From the NCBI GenBank assembly GCA_019918135.1, contig WBZZ01005557.1, positions 153,501 through 217,500 on the forward strand: DNA of 64,000 bases, given 5' to 3'. This stretch comes from Paulinella micropora (lineage: Eukaryota; Cercozoa; Imbricatea; Euglyphida; Paulinellidae). The position numbers were made by a program, and so were the translations under genes. Each line of letters opens with the position of its first letter. Within the stretch, counting starts at the first letter, position 1. The notes beneath the pieces are model-generated. The model did not search any database, was not told the DNA's origin, and was given only the letters and a program-made list of their open reading frames with translations. Shown piece after piece: positions 41,781 through 51,600 of the stretch.

Positions 41781-42074
41781 TCATAGTACGTGTCGTTTGC
41801 GACAATTTTGAGCCATTATTATTGGGTCATTACATGGAAGACGATGAAAATAGTGGTGTAGGGCGAAGCAGAGTTCTCGAGTTGGGAGTCGAAAAACACG
41901 GCGAATGTATGACGATGTCGAGAGTGGTATCGGGTCAAAGCGCAGGTGTTTGGCTTCGGTTTGTTCCATACTACACCACGGGAATAGGAGTTCTCCTTGA
42001 AGGACGGCTGCTAAAGGGGAGGCGTTGTGATTTGCTCCCACAAGTAGGCAGAGGTACGAAGATCGATATCCCAT
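41781..42074 (-). pseudogene. Element Z, frame segment after 42011
   Basis: Continues the protein of the next entry after a frameshift in a C run near 42018 (shared codons at ITTPPL / SPLAAVLQGE). No domain recognised. Confidence 0.4.
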
Positions 42075-43051
42075 GGGCGGTAGAAAAAGTCAAAAGCCAT
42101 TCCTTCTTTGAAGTATGGGACATCGCCAGTGGGGTCGATGTTAGGTCCAACTCGGGAGGCTGCGATGAGTTGGGCAGTGTTTCTGCCGTTTTGGGGGCCG
42201 AAGTGAAATATGATGGCAGTTTGTTTGCTATCATAAAACCGTGACATCATGGTAGCGCCTTCCGGGATACTGAAGATATTTTCAAGTTCGATTTTAGTAG
42301 ACGCATTACTTCCCCGACGGGTCATCACAGGGGCCGATGTAGTGTCCGCACGGATCAGACACATGGCTTCGGTGTTGATGACTGCGAGAGGGCTTCTGGT
42401 TCCCGAAATGAGAGCAAGACCGCATGTGAAGTCCTCAAAGGTCTCTGGGTCCATCTCGTGTGCATTGTTGCGAGGGGGCCAGTAGCGCTGCATCAAGATA
42501 GTGGGGCGGTCGCGGTGGAAGCCTCGGATGGCTTCAGAGAACTCTGTCGCATATTCATTGTCCCATGGTGTCTTCCCATACCATTGTCGCGGTTCTGTGT
42601 GCGCGTATATCTTGCTTACACTGGTACGTGGTAGACCAGTATCCCGCGGAAGGAAAGTTCGCACCAGAAGTGGCCTGTCGGCAAAATGGTTGAAATCTGC
42701 CGAAGGGAGAAGCCAGTCTTCAGTCACTTTGAAGGGAGGCGGCCTATCGAGAGGTTCGATACGGAAGGCACCGTGCGGGAGCGATTGTATCCTAGGGAAG
42801 TAGCGTTCCACTCTTGGGTGTTGCATTTGTACCATCGTTGAATCCGGCCATAGGCCCTGATTGAGGGTAAAGTGCTTAGGGATCCAATAACCAAGGTGAC
42901 GGCAATGCGGGTGAGTGCCTGGAATCATGGTCATGGCCGCTGTTGGAAAATAAGTAGCAAAAATGTCTCGAACAATGTAGAGTTCAGGATCCATGCCTGG
43001 AGAGCCATTGGCGCCAAAGGCTTTTTGAAGATCCAGTTGATGGCCTGGCAT
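42011..43051 (-). CDS. Element Z, large unknown protein segment
   Basis: 346 residues, open throughout, rich in Pro, Phe, Arg and Trp (DRPPPFKVTEDWLLPSADF, QRYWPPRNNAHEMD). No membrane segment or signal. It does not show RT, RNase H or integrase motifs. It follows the Ser-rich segment by an overlap of 120 bp, so the two are probably one protein across a frameshift. Confidence 0.45.
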   Translation of the reverse strand: MPGHQLDLQKAFGANGSPGMDPELYIVRDIFATYFPTAAMTMIPGTHPHCRHLGYWIPKHFTLNQGLWPDSTMVQMQHPRVERYFPRIQSLPHGAFRIEPLDRPPPFKVTEDWLLPSADFNHFADRPLLVRTFLPRDTGLPRTSVSKIYAHTEPRQWYGKTPWDNEYATEFSEAIRGFHRDRPTILMQRYWPPRNNAHEMDPETFEDFTCGLALISGTRSPLAVINTEAMCLIRADTTSAPVMTRRGSNASTKIELENIFSIPEGATMMSRFYDSKQTAIIFHFGPQNGRNTAQLIAASRVGPNIDPTGDVPYFKEGMAFDFFYRPWDIDLRTSAYLWEQITTPPL

Positions 43052-44181
43052 ATCCGTAAAGTTGGATACTTCCGACCAGCCCTGACTCGATCTCGTGGGG
43101 CTGACCTTGACATAACGGTCAGCTGGAGGAGAAAAGGTGGCGGTGGTACCGGCGTCATTGCATCTCTCTGTGCCAGCTGGCTTAGTGGTCCAACCCTGTC
43201 GCGGTCTGCGGCAGTGGGGGTGCGAGTCGTGTACAGTCCAAGTGGGCTTAGCGAGAATGTGACCCGGGGGCCGCCTTGCCTCGGGGAGTGAGACGCCGAG
43301 GATTGGGCTAACGCACTAGTAAATCTTCCCGCGGGTGCCGACGAGGAACTGGACGAGGAGGACGAGCGACTAGAAGATGTTTGAGGTGCCTGCGGTTGGG
43401 CTGGCATCACGGCTGTGCTGCTCGCAGATGCAGACGAGGAGCTGGACGACGACGACGAACTGCCAGAAGATACGCGGGCTGCTGTCCGCCGAGCGCGACG
43501 GTGTGCCTTCTTAGATGCTGTGCTCAACCCAGCGACTGGACTGGTAGTCGGTTGGGTGGGCCGAGGTGACGGCGCAGAAGCTGCTGGAACTTGAGAGCAA
43601 GGGGAAGAAGGTGCCGGTGATGCTGAGCGTTCACGTTTACTAGAAGAGCATCGTCTACCATGTCGATGGCTGTGACTTGGTGTTCGCGGAACAATGGGAG
43701 CTTGCAACGACGGAGGGTTGTTCATCACATTCTGGAATGATTGCGGTGTACCAGGTGCAGGGGCCGATGGCTGGTCAAGGGCCGATGCAGTTGACGTGGT
43801 AGATGACGATGCTGCCGATGATGAAGACGATGATGATGACTCGAAGGAAAGAGATCGTGCCGTCGGGCTGCGTCTCGGGTCGGCCAGCTGAGTCTTACGG
43901 ATGAGATTCCAGGCGAGGGCATCGATACGATAATCCTCTTGTGTGAACGGACTAGGATATGGCTTTTGTCTTTTGGCGACATTAGCTTTAATTTCCTCTT
44001 CTTCTTCGTCTTCATCGTCTTCGTCCTTTTCTGTCAGCACTTTCCCATCGCATGGTCTCTTCTTCTCGGACATGAAGAGGTTGACTGTGCGGCCGTGGAG
44101 GTGAGCTTGCGAATCCGAAGGTTGTGTGATAACACGGAGCTTGAAGATCTTCTCAATCTCGGAAGTCGGGTAAGAAGTCAT
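42931..44181 (-). CDS. Element Z, acidic and Ser-rich segment
   Basis: 416 residues. N-terminal 60 mixed; an acid run (KDEDDEDEEEEEIK) near 55; then long Ser/Pro/Thr/Ala-rich low-complexity sequence with several poly-Ser runs to about 330; basic clusters (HRRARRTAARVS). Its first codon overlaps the end of the upstream frame by four bases. Low complexity and lack of domains prevent a functional call. Confidence 0.45.
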   Translation of the reverse strand: MTSYPTSEIEKIFKLRVITQPSDSQAHLHGRTVNLFMSEKKRPCDGKVLTEKDEDDEDEEEEEIKANVAKRQKPYPSPFTQEDYRIDALAWNLIRKTQLADPRRSPTARSLSFESSSSSSSSAASSSTTSTASALDQPSAPAPGTPQSFQNVMNNPPSLQAPIVPRTPSHSHRHGRRCSSSKRERSASPAPSSPCSQVPAASAPSPRPTQPTTSPVAGLSTASKKAHRRARRTAARVSSGSSSSSSSSSSASASSTAVMPAQPQAPQTSSSRSSSSSSSSSAPAGRFTSALAQSSASHSPRQGGPRVTFSLSPLGLYTTRTPTAADRDRVGPLSQLAQRDAMTPVPPPPFLLQLTVMSRSAPRDRVRAGRKYPTLRICQAINWIFKKPLAPMALQAWILNSTLFETFLLLIFQQRP

Positions 44182-44705
44182 TTCAGCCAGGGTCTCCGGA
44201 CGAAAATCATAGTGGTGGCTAGTTGACGATCGCCCACCTGAAGTGGCTCATCGAAGAAATGAAATTCCGTGTCGTAGACGATCTGTCTTGCCTTGGGCTT
44301 CAAAGGGATGTAGTCCTTGGCTTGATCCTCTGGGCCTCGTCGATGGACAAGTTTATCTGTGCGGTCACCTCGTTGGCGAAGAGTAGATCCACGCGATCGG
44401 GCAGGTGAGCCGACACATATTACTGTAATTGCATGGAGCGGCGACGTTGGGCTAGTGGAAACAAAGAGTTCGATGTCGTCGGTGAGGACTGCGTCGATGC
44501 CGACGGATGAACGTGCTTCCACAGGCGGCAGCTGCCGAATCGTGAAGCAGTGCTGTATAACCCACGATAAGCGTGCGACGCCTTTAAAGTTGCAGGCTGA
44601 ATCCAAAGCGCATGTAGTCTTGCCGATAAATTGTCTTAAATGGGCGGTTGAGAGGATGTTTGGCGACCCAAACGCATCCAATGACAACTGTTGGGATAGT
44701 CGCAA
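44178..44705 (-). CDS. Element Z, possible aspartic protease segment
   Basis: 175 residues. Around residue 28-40 the pattern GKTTCALDSACNF resembles the retropepsin active site (hydrophobic, hydrophobic, D[ST]G[AS]), with Ala in place of Gly. It follows a zinc-knuckle segment, which is the position of a protease in a Gag-Pol protein. The rest has no clear motif. Plausible but weak. Confidence 0.4.
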   Translation of the reverse strand: MRLSQQLSLDAFGSPNILSTAHLRQFIGKTTCALDSACNFKGVARLSWVIQHCFTIRQLPPVEARSSVGIDAVLTDDIELFVSTSPTSPLHAITVICVGSPARSRGSTLRQRGDRTDKLVHRRGPEDQAKDYIPLKPKARQIVYDTEFHFFDEPLQVGDRQLATTMIFVRRPWLK

Positions 44706-45207
44706 TCCGTAGAGGCGGGGACGTTGGCACCAGCGGAGAGGGTGCGCAGGACCGGGTAGTCATGTGGAAGGCGCGCGGGGTGCTGCGGGCAACGGCCGCT
44801 GATGGCTTTTCGTCGTATTGACGACGCTGTCGACGAAGTTTGCACTCTTCAAACGAATGTTTGGAGAGCTGGCCCTTCTTCAAGAAGTTGTTGTGCTCCT
44901 TGCAGTAGGTGCATGGTAAGCCCGTGAAAAGTTTTCGTTCGATCTGGCTCGACGAGGTACCCGGTGGGTCGGTCTTCAAGCGCTTGACCTGACGAGTCGA
45001 CGTCTGCAAAGGAGCAATTTTAGTCATTGCCATAGCGTCCGCCTTACGTTTCTGCCAAGCGGGGCGGTTAGTGTTGGTGTTCGCCACAGTAGTCGTTACT
45101 TGCCGGAGCTGCTGACGTCTCTGACGAACAAAGACCCGTTTGTACGTAGATGGATCTTCGGTGTCGGTGCAGACCGGAGTCTCCATCCCTAGAAGATATT
45201 CATCCAT
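44584..45207 (-). CDS. Element Z, Gag-like segment with CCHC-type knuckle
   Basis: 207 residues. Basic linker (RPAWQKRKADAM, RQVKRLKTDPPG), then a C-x2-C-x13-H-x4-C motif (CTYCKEHN...KHSFEEC) and a run of Arg (KLRRQRRQ), typical of a nucleocapsid, though with a wider C-H spacing than the usual knuckle. Overlaps the upstream frame by 19 bp. Confidence 0.5.
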   Translation of the reverse strand: MDEYLLGMETPVCTDTEDPSTYKRVFVRQRRQQLRQVTTTVANTNTNRPAWQKRKADAMAMTKIAPLQTSTRQVKRLKTDPPGTSSSQIERKLFTGLPCTYCKEHNNFLKKGQLSKHSFEECKLRRQRRQYDEKPSAAVARSTPRAFHMTTRSCAPSPLVPTSPPLRIATIPTVVIGCVWVAKHPLNRPFKTIYRQDYMRFGFSLQL

Positions 45208-45686
45208 GACATTTGGTCAAGGGTCCTGGCCCAAGGGAGGAGGTCATCCAGGTTGCGTGGCAATGCGACGCTGTAGGTGAGCTGGACGTGATCTGTTTGC
45301 TTATTCCAACGATCGCGCTCCATCGGGGTCAACATGCGGCCCAAGTCCTCAATCTGGTTTCCGTCACAAATGCTTACGCCGGCTACATGTGTAGCCTCGT
45401 AGAACGTAATGCACCGATGAATGTACGCCAGGAGTTGTTCCTTCTTAAAACGTTGTAGATTGAGAGCTTGGAGAGCTGACTTGCGTAAGTCGGGTTTGTC
45501 CAGACAGCCATGGATAAGGTCGCGAATGAATAGCAGCCAGATGAGAGACAGCGAACTCCAAACTTGCTGGATTTGGTCGGTGACGCGGACGAAGCGGTAC
45601 CAACAGGCGTCCATGATGGTGACCGTAACTCTATCTCCCCACTCGCTAACATTGCTGATGGCGTGCTTTAACTGGCCATCATGCAC
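45189..45686 (-). CDS. Element Z, capsid-like segment
   Basis: 165 residues, helical and Trp/Leu-rich. The order (Leu-rich helices, then RKSALQALNLQRFKKEQLLAY, then FYEAT, then DLLPWARTLDQMS) resembles the Gag capsid region of LTR retrotransposons. Directly upstream of the zinc-knuckle segment. Assignment by context and pattern only. Confidence 0.45.
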   Translation of the reverse strand: MHDGQLKHAISNVSEWGDRVTVTIMDACWYRFVRVTDQIQQVWSSLSLIWLLFIRDLIHGCLDKPDLRKSALQALNLQRFKKEQLLAYIHRCITFYEATHVAGVSICDGNQIEDLGRMLTPMERDRWNKQTDHVQLTYSVALPRNLDDLLPWARTLDQMSWMNIF

Positions 45687-45731
45687 GCCATGTGATAGTT
45701 GGCTCCTGATCCGCGTGCAAAAACAGTTCGA

Positions 45732-46670
45732 TCAGACGTCGGTGTTCGAAGCGTCGGCTTGACTGCAGATGTCTGGACTGGGGGCAGTATCGGAGTTGAC
45801 GGAGTCAGTGTAGCCGTTCCGGGAGTCGAAGACGTCGAAGGGTGGCTTGAACGGGTCGTTGTCGCAAAAGAGCATCCGGTGGACTGCAAAGTTGTCGGAC
45901 CAGTCTGGCTCGACGAGGGAATGGATGTGGCCCCAGCGGCTGTACCTGGGGGAGCAGTGACCGGGAGTGACCTTATCAATCCGACAGTGGAAGAGGTGAC
46001 TGGGTAGTAGTTGTGAAAAGCTTCTACGGGGATGACATGGCCAATGTCGTGCCAGTGAGAGCTTCTCTGCGGCTGCTAACGATCCAGTAGGTCCCAGGTA
46101 CTGGGCGTAGACAGCAGCGTCTGTCCAATCTGGGTTACAAATGACGTCTAGGCTGGCTTGAGGGGCAATTGGAACCTGTAGTAGCCAGGTAGCCTTATAC
46201 TTGTGAATTTCCCGAAGAATGTCTCGTGCATCATCAACATAGCTGATCAGTAAATCGTAAATAAACTGCACTGTTTGTATACTTGAAAGGTTAGTATGGA
46301 GGCGAGAAGTCTTGCCAGCCTTGACTTCCTCCTGAAACTTCTTGCCTGTACGTAGAGTGTCTATACGGGAGCCCAAAATGGGATATAAGTCCAGACAACG
46401 TCGTTTGTGCTCGTTGTAATTTAATACTGGGTCGTCGTGTCGCAACTGGTTCCACATGTAGACGTACCAGGAGTAGGCCAGGACGCAGAGCAGTAGCTGA
46501 AGAGTGCAAGGTGCAGAGGAAGGGATGTTCTCCACTCTGTAGCTACAGGTAGGAGGTGACCCTAAAACGACAAAACCAAACACATACTGTGTTGGTTGAC
46601 TGCATAGTGTGTATAAGTGCAGAGAAGGGACACAAAAATGCAACTGCAGGTGAACGGTCTGTCGATACAT
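45732..46670 (-). pseudogene. Element Z, N-terminal frame segment
   Basis: 312 residues, open; the middle (FIYDLLISYVDDARDILREIHKYKATW) is helical; YVDD here is not in an RT context. A second frame (45979-45668) with a Ser/Thr/Pro-rich stretch probably carries on the protein into the capsid-like segment after a frameshift near 46030. Function unknown. Confidence 0.4.
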
Positions 46671-47436
46671 ATGTGTTTTTGGTTACCACTGTCCTAATAC
46701 GTTGTTGTATAGCCACTTCTGAAAGAGAGTGTCTTTCCAAATCGATCTGTGCACAGAACACATCAACTCTGTGTGTGTAGTTTTCTCTTGAATGGAAAAA
46801 AATCAAATTGTGAGTTTGTATACAACTCTTCAAATAGGCAGATACAACGAACTCTTAATAAGAACATTATGGCTGCTTTGAGTCCTGACTCAGGGTGAGC
46901 AGGTGAAATACAAGTAAATGGTAGAGAGGTCACTTCGTTTATTTACATGATTTCGAACTCATAGCAGGCTTGGGTGCAACGTACGATCAAGTGTAGAACG
47001 TAGATTGTGAGGTCTCCAGTTCTCAAACGGATAGTGTCGTGAGTCTTCAAGTTAACAGTCATTAAACTGATAGTGTCGGTTTGTTGGACTTGAAAATTCC
47101 CAAATCGATTTGGGAAGCCTAGGCTAAAATGACTGGGAACGGAAAAAAACAGTTAGATATTGTGTTTTTCCGCGAATCCTTCTCTTGTCTGCAAAATTTA
47201 CAGTAAAAAGGTGTTTCACAGGAAATCGGGGCAAAAGGTAATGCGGATGGGAAAAGTGGCAATAGCTAAAAAGAACTTTGAACTGATCGTTTGAAATCAT
47301 TTCTGAACTGAATCGAAAACTATTAGTGAAGTCGGAACGTCGTGCAGAGTAGAATCTAAGGAACTGGTCAAAAAGAATGTTTTATCAACTGTAAAGGTTT
47401 TGGCCGGTCGTTAAGGTGCTCAGTCTGATATTTCCC
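46671..47436. other. No confident gene; holds a shared 57-bp segment and a palindrome
   Basis: 46806-46862 is the reverse complement of the sequence that flanks copia 2 (53574-53608 and 62658-62687), and shows that target without the insertion. TTCCCAAATCGATTTGGGAA at 47097-47116 is a perfect 20-bp palindrome. The rest shows nothing I can support. Confidence 0.6.
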
Positions 47437-47697
47437 TCACTTACAGCTTTTATGCATAAAAATATTTTCCGACAGCTTGCATGTTTTTCTACTGATTCCA
47501 TAAATGATCCTTCTGTGTGATTTTTTTAGTTGTATTACTGCGTGACCATGCACCTCGTCCTCTTCGATCTTTTTCTTTTCTTCCGGCGTTTTGGCAGCCC
47601 TCATTTTCTTTTTCATGGTTTTTTTGGCATCGGCTTGAGCTTTCTTGATGAGGTCATTTGTGCTTTTGGCGAGCTCAATGACGAATTGTGATGTAAA
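47437..47697 (-). CDS. Possible Lys/Glu-rich exon
   Basis: A frame of 86 codons opening at a good acceptor (TCCCCAG before 47697). The first 50 residues are helical and charged (LAKSTNDLIKKAQADAKKTM, TPEEKKKIEEDE) and look coding; the rest is less convincing and may be an intron beginning at GAG|GTGCAT. Likely belongs with the gene at 47749-48366 on the same strand. Confidence 0.35.
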   Translation of the reverse strand, partial: FTSQFVIELAKSTNDLIKKAQADAKKTMKKKMRAAKTPEEKKKIEEDEVHGHAVIQLKKSHRRIIYGISRKTCKLSENIFMHKSCK

Positions 47698-47748
47698 CTG
47701 GGGACCCAGGATTTGTTACAAACGAGCAATTGAAAAGTCGTCAAACTC

Positions 47749-48366
47749 TTAAAAGTGCTTCGCAATGACAACTTTGACAGTGACCACGTTCTTCTCTGCC
47801 TTCAGCCAGTTGACGACTTTGTTGAGCTTCAAGTGTCCATGAAGGACGTTGCTGAGGCACTCATGAAGAAGTTCATAAGAAACTCCTTCTTGCATAGCGG
47901 CAAGTATAGTTCTGTTGAGAGGATTGGCATACTCCGAGAATTCGATGGTTTCCCTCACGAGCTCCTCCTCCCCAAGGCCAGGATTTTTCTTTGACTTAAA
48001 CGCTTTGTACTGTGCAGTGTTCTTGATCCACTCGTCTTCAGCCGACTTGTTGACTTTCTCCAGCATGTCCCATAAGTTAGATGGAAGCGTAGCAGTACGG
48101 AGAAGAGCGTAGGAATTGCGAAGGTTGTTCACCAACGTGTACAGCTCCGGGTCCGCTTGGCTGTCCTTGGCAGCAGCCTTGAAGGCTTCTTCACACCAGG
48201 CCAAGCGCGAGTGACTACTCTGGCGATGAGAAGGATGTTCCAGCGCTTTCCTTCGTTCAACATGTTGGCTCTGCCATAGATGGTATTGTTTCCGACCAAA
48301 GACCTCAAGTACACGTCTCTGTCTTCTTCGTCTTTGGGAACCAAGTCCAACAGCTCAGAACGCAAC
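47749..48366 (-). CDS. Unidentified host-like gene, frameshifted
   Basis: Minus-strand coding sequence beginning at an acceptor (TTGCTTCTAG before 48380) and reading VLKLRSELLDLVPKDEEDRD, then, after a one-base shift near 48205, AWCEEAFKAAAKDSQADPE and on to a TAA at 47749. About 200 residues, all-helical in look, with many charged residues and no Cys pattern, signal peptide or membrane segment. I do not recognise it. The frameshift could mark a pseudogene or a sequencing error. Confidence 0.45.
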
Positions 48367-48392
48367 TTCAGGACCTAGAAGCAATCCAGCAA

Positions 48393-48806
48393 AGAAGAAG
48401 AAGAATGAGAAAGAAGAAGAAGAATGAGAAGAAGAAGAAGAAGAAGACGAAGACGAAGAAGAAGAAGAAGAAGACGAAGAAGAAGAAGAAGAAGAAGAAG
48501 AAGAAGAAGAAGAAGAAGAAGAAGAAGAAGAAGAAGATATATATAGATATGTGTATATATATATAGAGAGAGGGGGGGGGGGGGGGGGGAAGAGGAAGGA
48601 GCATTTCTATCGGATAGCGCGCCCGAAGTGACAGAGCTAGCAGATATTATATATATATATAAGAAGAAGAAAGAAGAAAGAAGAAGAAAGAAGAAAGAAG
48701 AAAGAAGAAAGAAGAAAGAAGAAGAAAGAAGAAGAAAGAAGAAGAGAAAGAAGAAGAAGAAGAAGGCGAAGAAGGCGAAGAAGGCGAAGAAAGCGAAGAA
48801 GGCGAA

Positions 48807-48849
<43 letters not shown>

Positions 48850-49033
48850 AAGAAGAAGAAGAAGAAGAAGAAGAAGAAGAAGAAGAAGAAGAAGAAGAAG
48901 AAGGCGAAGAAGAAGAAGAAGAAGGCGAAGAAGAAGAAGAAGAAGAAGAAGAAGAAGAAGAAGAAAGAAGAAGAAAGAAGAAGAAAGAAGAAGAAAGAAG
49001 AAGAAAGAAGAAGAAAGAAGAAGAAAGAAGAAG
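48393..49033 (+). repeat. Long (GAA)n tract with GGCGAA variants, TA and G runs
   Basis: GAA/AAG repeats at 48393-48538, a TA/GA/G-run interruption (48539-48660), then AGAAGAAA, GGCGAA and GAA arrays to 49033. Open frames on both strands are repeat translations (poly-Lys, poly-Leu/Ser). Ends exactly where copia 1 begins. Confidence 0.95.
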
Positions 49034-49061
49034 TATCCCTGCAAGCCTGGTACCATTAGAA

Positions 49062-49522
49062 AGGTAGATATAGAATTGTTCCATTATGCATGTGGACACT
49101 ATAGCATTAAGAAGATGAGAGCTCTGGCGAATGCATTAGGCATAAAGCTAGTAGGAGATGAGAAGAAGGTAGAGTTTTGCGAATTTTGTATGATAGGTAA
49201 GGCGAAGCAGTTGCCTAGGTTCAAGGTTAATAAGATAGAGAGAGCTAGTAAGCCAGGAGTAGTATTACACATAGACACAGGAACGTGGTCAGCACGGTCA
49301 ATACACGGAACGAGACACAAATTTTCGGTTACGGACGATTACTCGTTGTTTATTAAGGATTATTATCTTGCGCATAAGAACGAATTTATTGACTGCATTG
49401 AGCAGGCGGTAGCATTTTATGAGAGACAGACAGGAAACAAAGTACAAGAAATAAGATGTGATCAAGAGTTTGATGTCCCGAAAGAAGTGATTGAGTGGTG
49501 GAAGCCTAGTCAGTTTATTTAG
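49062..49522 (+). pseudogene. Copia 1 GAG-pre-integrase and integrase core
   Basis: Starts VDIELFHYACGHYSIKKM; zinc residues in FHYACGH and CEFC; catalytic Asp in HIDTGTW and Asp in RCDQEFD. It stops at 49520 before the Glu site; the next 100 bp are unlike integrase (a deletion or replacement). Confidence 0.85.
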
Positions 49523-49620
49523 AAAACTTCGGCGACGGGGGACAAGGATGGCAACCCTATTGCTGAAAAAGCCAATGACATTACGGCTGGGGCCGCGAGA
49601 GCCATGCTTTCTGGGCAGAA

Positions 49621-50166
49621 ATGGAGCATTCGGCAACCACTTTACATAACATATTGCCTGCCACCCAAGGGCCTATGAAAGGGATGTCCCCATATGAGGA
49701 GTTAGTGGGAAGGAAACCGTTTTTGAGACACGTTAGACCGATAGGATGCATGGGGGTAATGTACACAGGCAAAGGTAGAAAGGGACAGTTTAGAGGAAAG
49801 AAAGTTATGCTAGTAGGGTATGACTTATTTAGAGAGTTGTATAGAGTGTGGGACGGTAGAAAAGTGATAACAGGAATTAGAAACGTGCGGTTTAACCCGT
49901 ACGTGATAGGGAAGGAATCACATCCAGAAAGAACAGTCAAGTGGGATGAGGATGTAGCTGAGGGGAGAGTGAGAGTAAGGATGTCGATGTTGAACAAACA
50001 CACTCCACACCCACCACCACCACAGTCACCACCACCCACACACACGAGGACACGACACAGACTCATGACGATGACGACACATATGACCATGTCGATGATG
50101 TTAGTCAGTCAGATAGTCAACAAGGACAAGGGGAGTATGGAGGGGACACAGGGGGAGTCAGCATAG
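49621..50166 (+). pseudogene. Copia 1 integrase end and linker
   Basis: Begins MEHSATTLHNILPATQGP, the start of the copia post-core region (KGMSPYEELVGRKP, FLRHVRPIGC, KVMLVGYD). After about residue 120 a Pro/His/Thr-rich low-complexity linker follows (CACC repeats in DNA). The frame ends at 50166, and 50167-50735 is a continued linker in other frames without motif. Confidence 0.75.
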
Positions 50167-50735
50167 ATCACAAACACACACAAACACAAGATAGCTTTCC
50201 AACACTGGACATTGACACCACACCGACAGCTGCACCCCATCCCACCGACACAACCCCACAGACAACCAACACAGGACTAGGACATGCACACGCACTCACA
50301 GATGCATCTGACCCTCAAGCACAACACGAGAGAAGAGCATATGAAGAAAGGGAGCAGCCTAGTAAAGGAAGAACATGGGAGCAGAGTGACAAGATCACAG
50401 AAGCAAACATAGTTCAAGAAGGAAAACGAATTAGACGACAGGCAGAACAACAACCACCACAAGCACAACAACCACCATCACGACCGTATAGTGAAGTAAA
50501 ACGAAAAGAAAAAGTAGTTGAGGTTCAGGAACTAGAGGGAGTGAGAGTGAGAGTTCTTGCAAGAGAGTGGGGAGACAAGTGGGCAGAGAAGACATACGGA
50601 GAGGGCTGGGAGAGTAAAGTGCGCACAGGCATAGTGAAGCATAGTGAAGCAGAAGTGTGCCCCCAAAGAGAGGCTAAAAGTTAGAAAACAACCTAGCCAT
50701 CTCACTTTGTTCAATTTGAGGACAGACTAGAGAAG

Positions 50736-51206
50736 ATGCTAGATTCTGAGATCAATAAGTACAAGGTAAGTGAGGGGGAGTCCGTATTGCCTGCTGGAGA
50801 GTTGGAGAGTGCTATGTTATGTTATGACAGATGCATGAATAAACCAAATGAGCTTTTGCTTTATTTTAACATTCGTGTGCCTAAAGAGATAGCAGAGCAG
50901 GGATTGACAGCGAAAGAGTTGTTAGAGGGCATGAAGAAAGAGATACAATCTCTTAAGGACTTTAAGACATACACATGGGTTAACTATAGCAAAGCCAAAA
51001 AGGCTGGTGTTAGTAAGATAGTTAGGCTCACATGGGTTCACAAAGTAAAGATAGACGAGAACGGAAGGAAGTTTGTTAAGTCTAGATTAGCTTTAAGAGG
51101 AGACATGTTAGAGCCAGGAGTTAGTTTTAACCCTGACCAGTTGTTTGTTCCTTGTGCCTCACATCGTTCACTGCTCATGCTTGCAACTAACTGCCTGGCA
51201 TGGTAA
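50736..51206 (+). pseudogene. Copia 1 reverse transcriptase, N-terminal part
   Basis: Contains the copia RT start: EMKKEIQSLKDFKTYTWV-like segment, VRLTWVHKVKIDENGR, KSRLALRGD, then SFNPDQLFVPCASHRSLLML. Ends after CLAW at a stop caused by a frameshift; the frame beside it carries on (GNKLYGIDFKNAYLNA). Confidence 0.85.
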
Positions 51207-51600
51207 TAAGCTTTACGGAATCGATTTCAAAAATGCTTACTTAAATGCCCGCATGCAAGATCCGGTATTTGCCTACCCACCTGATGCAATGGATAAAGAG
51301 GGTAAAGAGGGGATGATATTGCGTGTTGATGGAGCGTTGTATGGTGCGCCTCAGGCAGGTAGAAGGTGGTATGACATACTAGCCCCTTAGTTAGTAAAGC
51401 TAGGATTTAGGTTGTTACTCCGACTTATGCATGTTCGTAGAGAAAGACAAGTCTATAAAAGAAACTATAATGGGAGTATTTCACGTGGATGATTTGATAT
51501 TTTCCGCACCTAGCAAAGAAGCTTATGATAAATTCGCGTCTGCGTTAGAACGGTACTACCCACTAAAAAGGCTAGGAGTTGCAAAGAATTCAAAGGTATA
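51207..51600 (+). pseudogene. Copia 1 reverse transcriptase, catalytic part
   Basis: IDFKNAYLNA gives the first catalytic Asp; GALYGAPQAGRRWYD is the conserved copia block; a TAG follows at 51388. After another shift, FHVDDLIFSAPS (near 51480) gives the catalytic VDD pair, then the thumb. Inactive through stops and shifts. Confidence 0.85.

Noticed and set aside
46000-46500. YVDD in the first frame of element Z as a reverse transcriptase
   Set aside because: The residues around it are helical and lack the flanking RT blocks; no other RT motif is nearby.
48628-49099. Long poly-Lys/Glu and poly-Leu/Ser frames
   Set aside because: Simple translation of the GAA tract on either strand.
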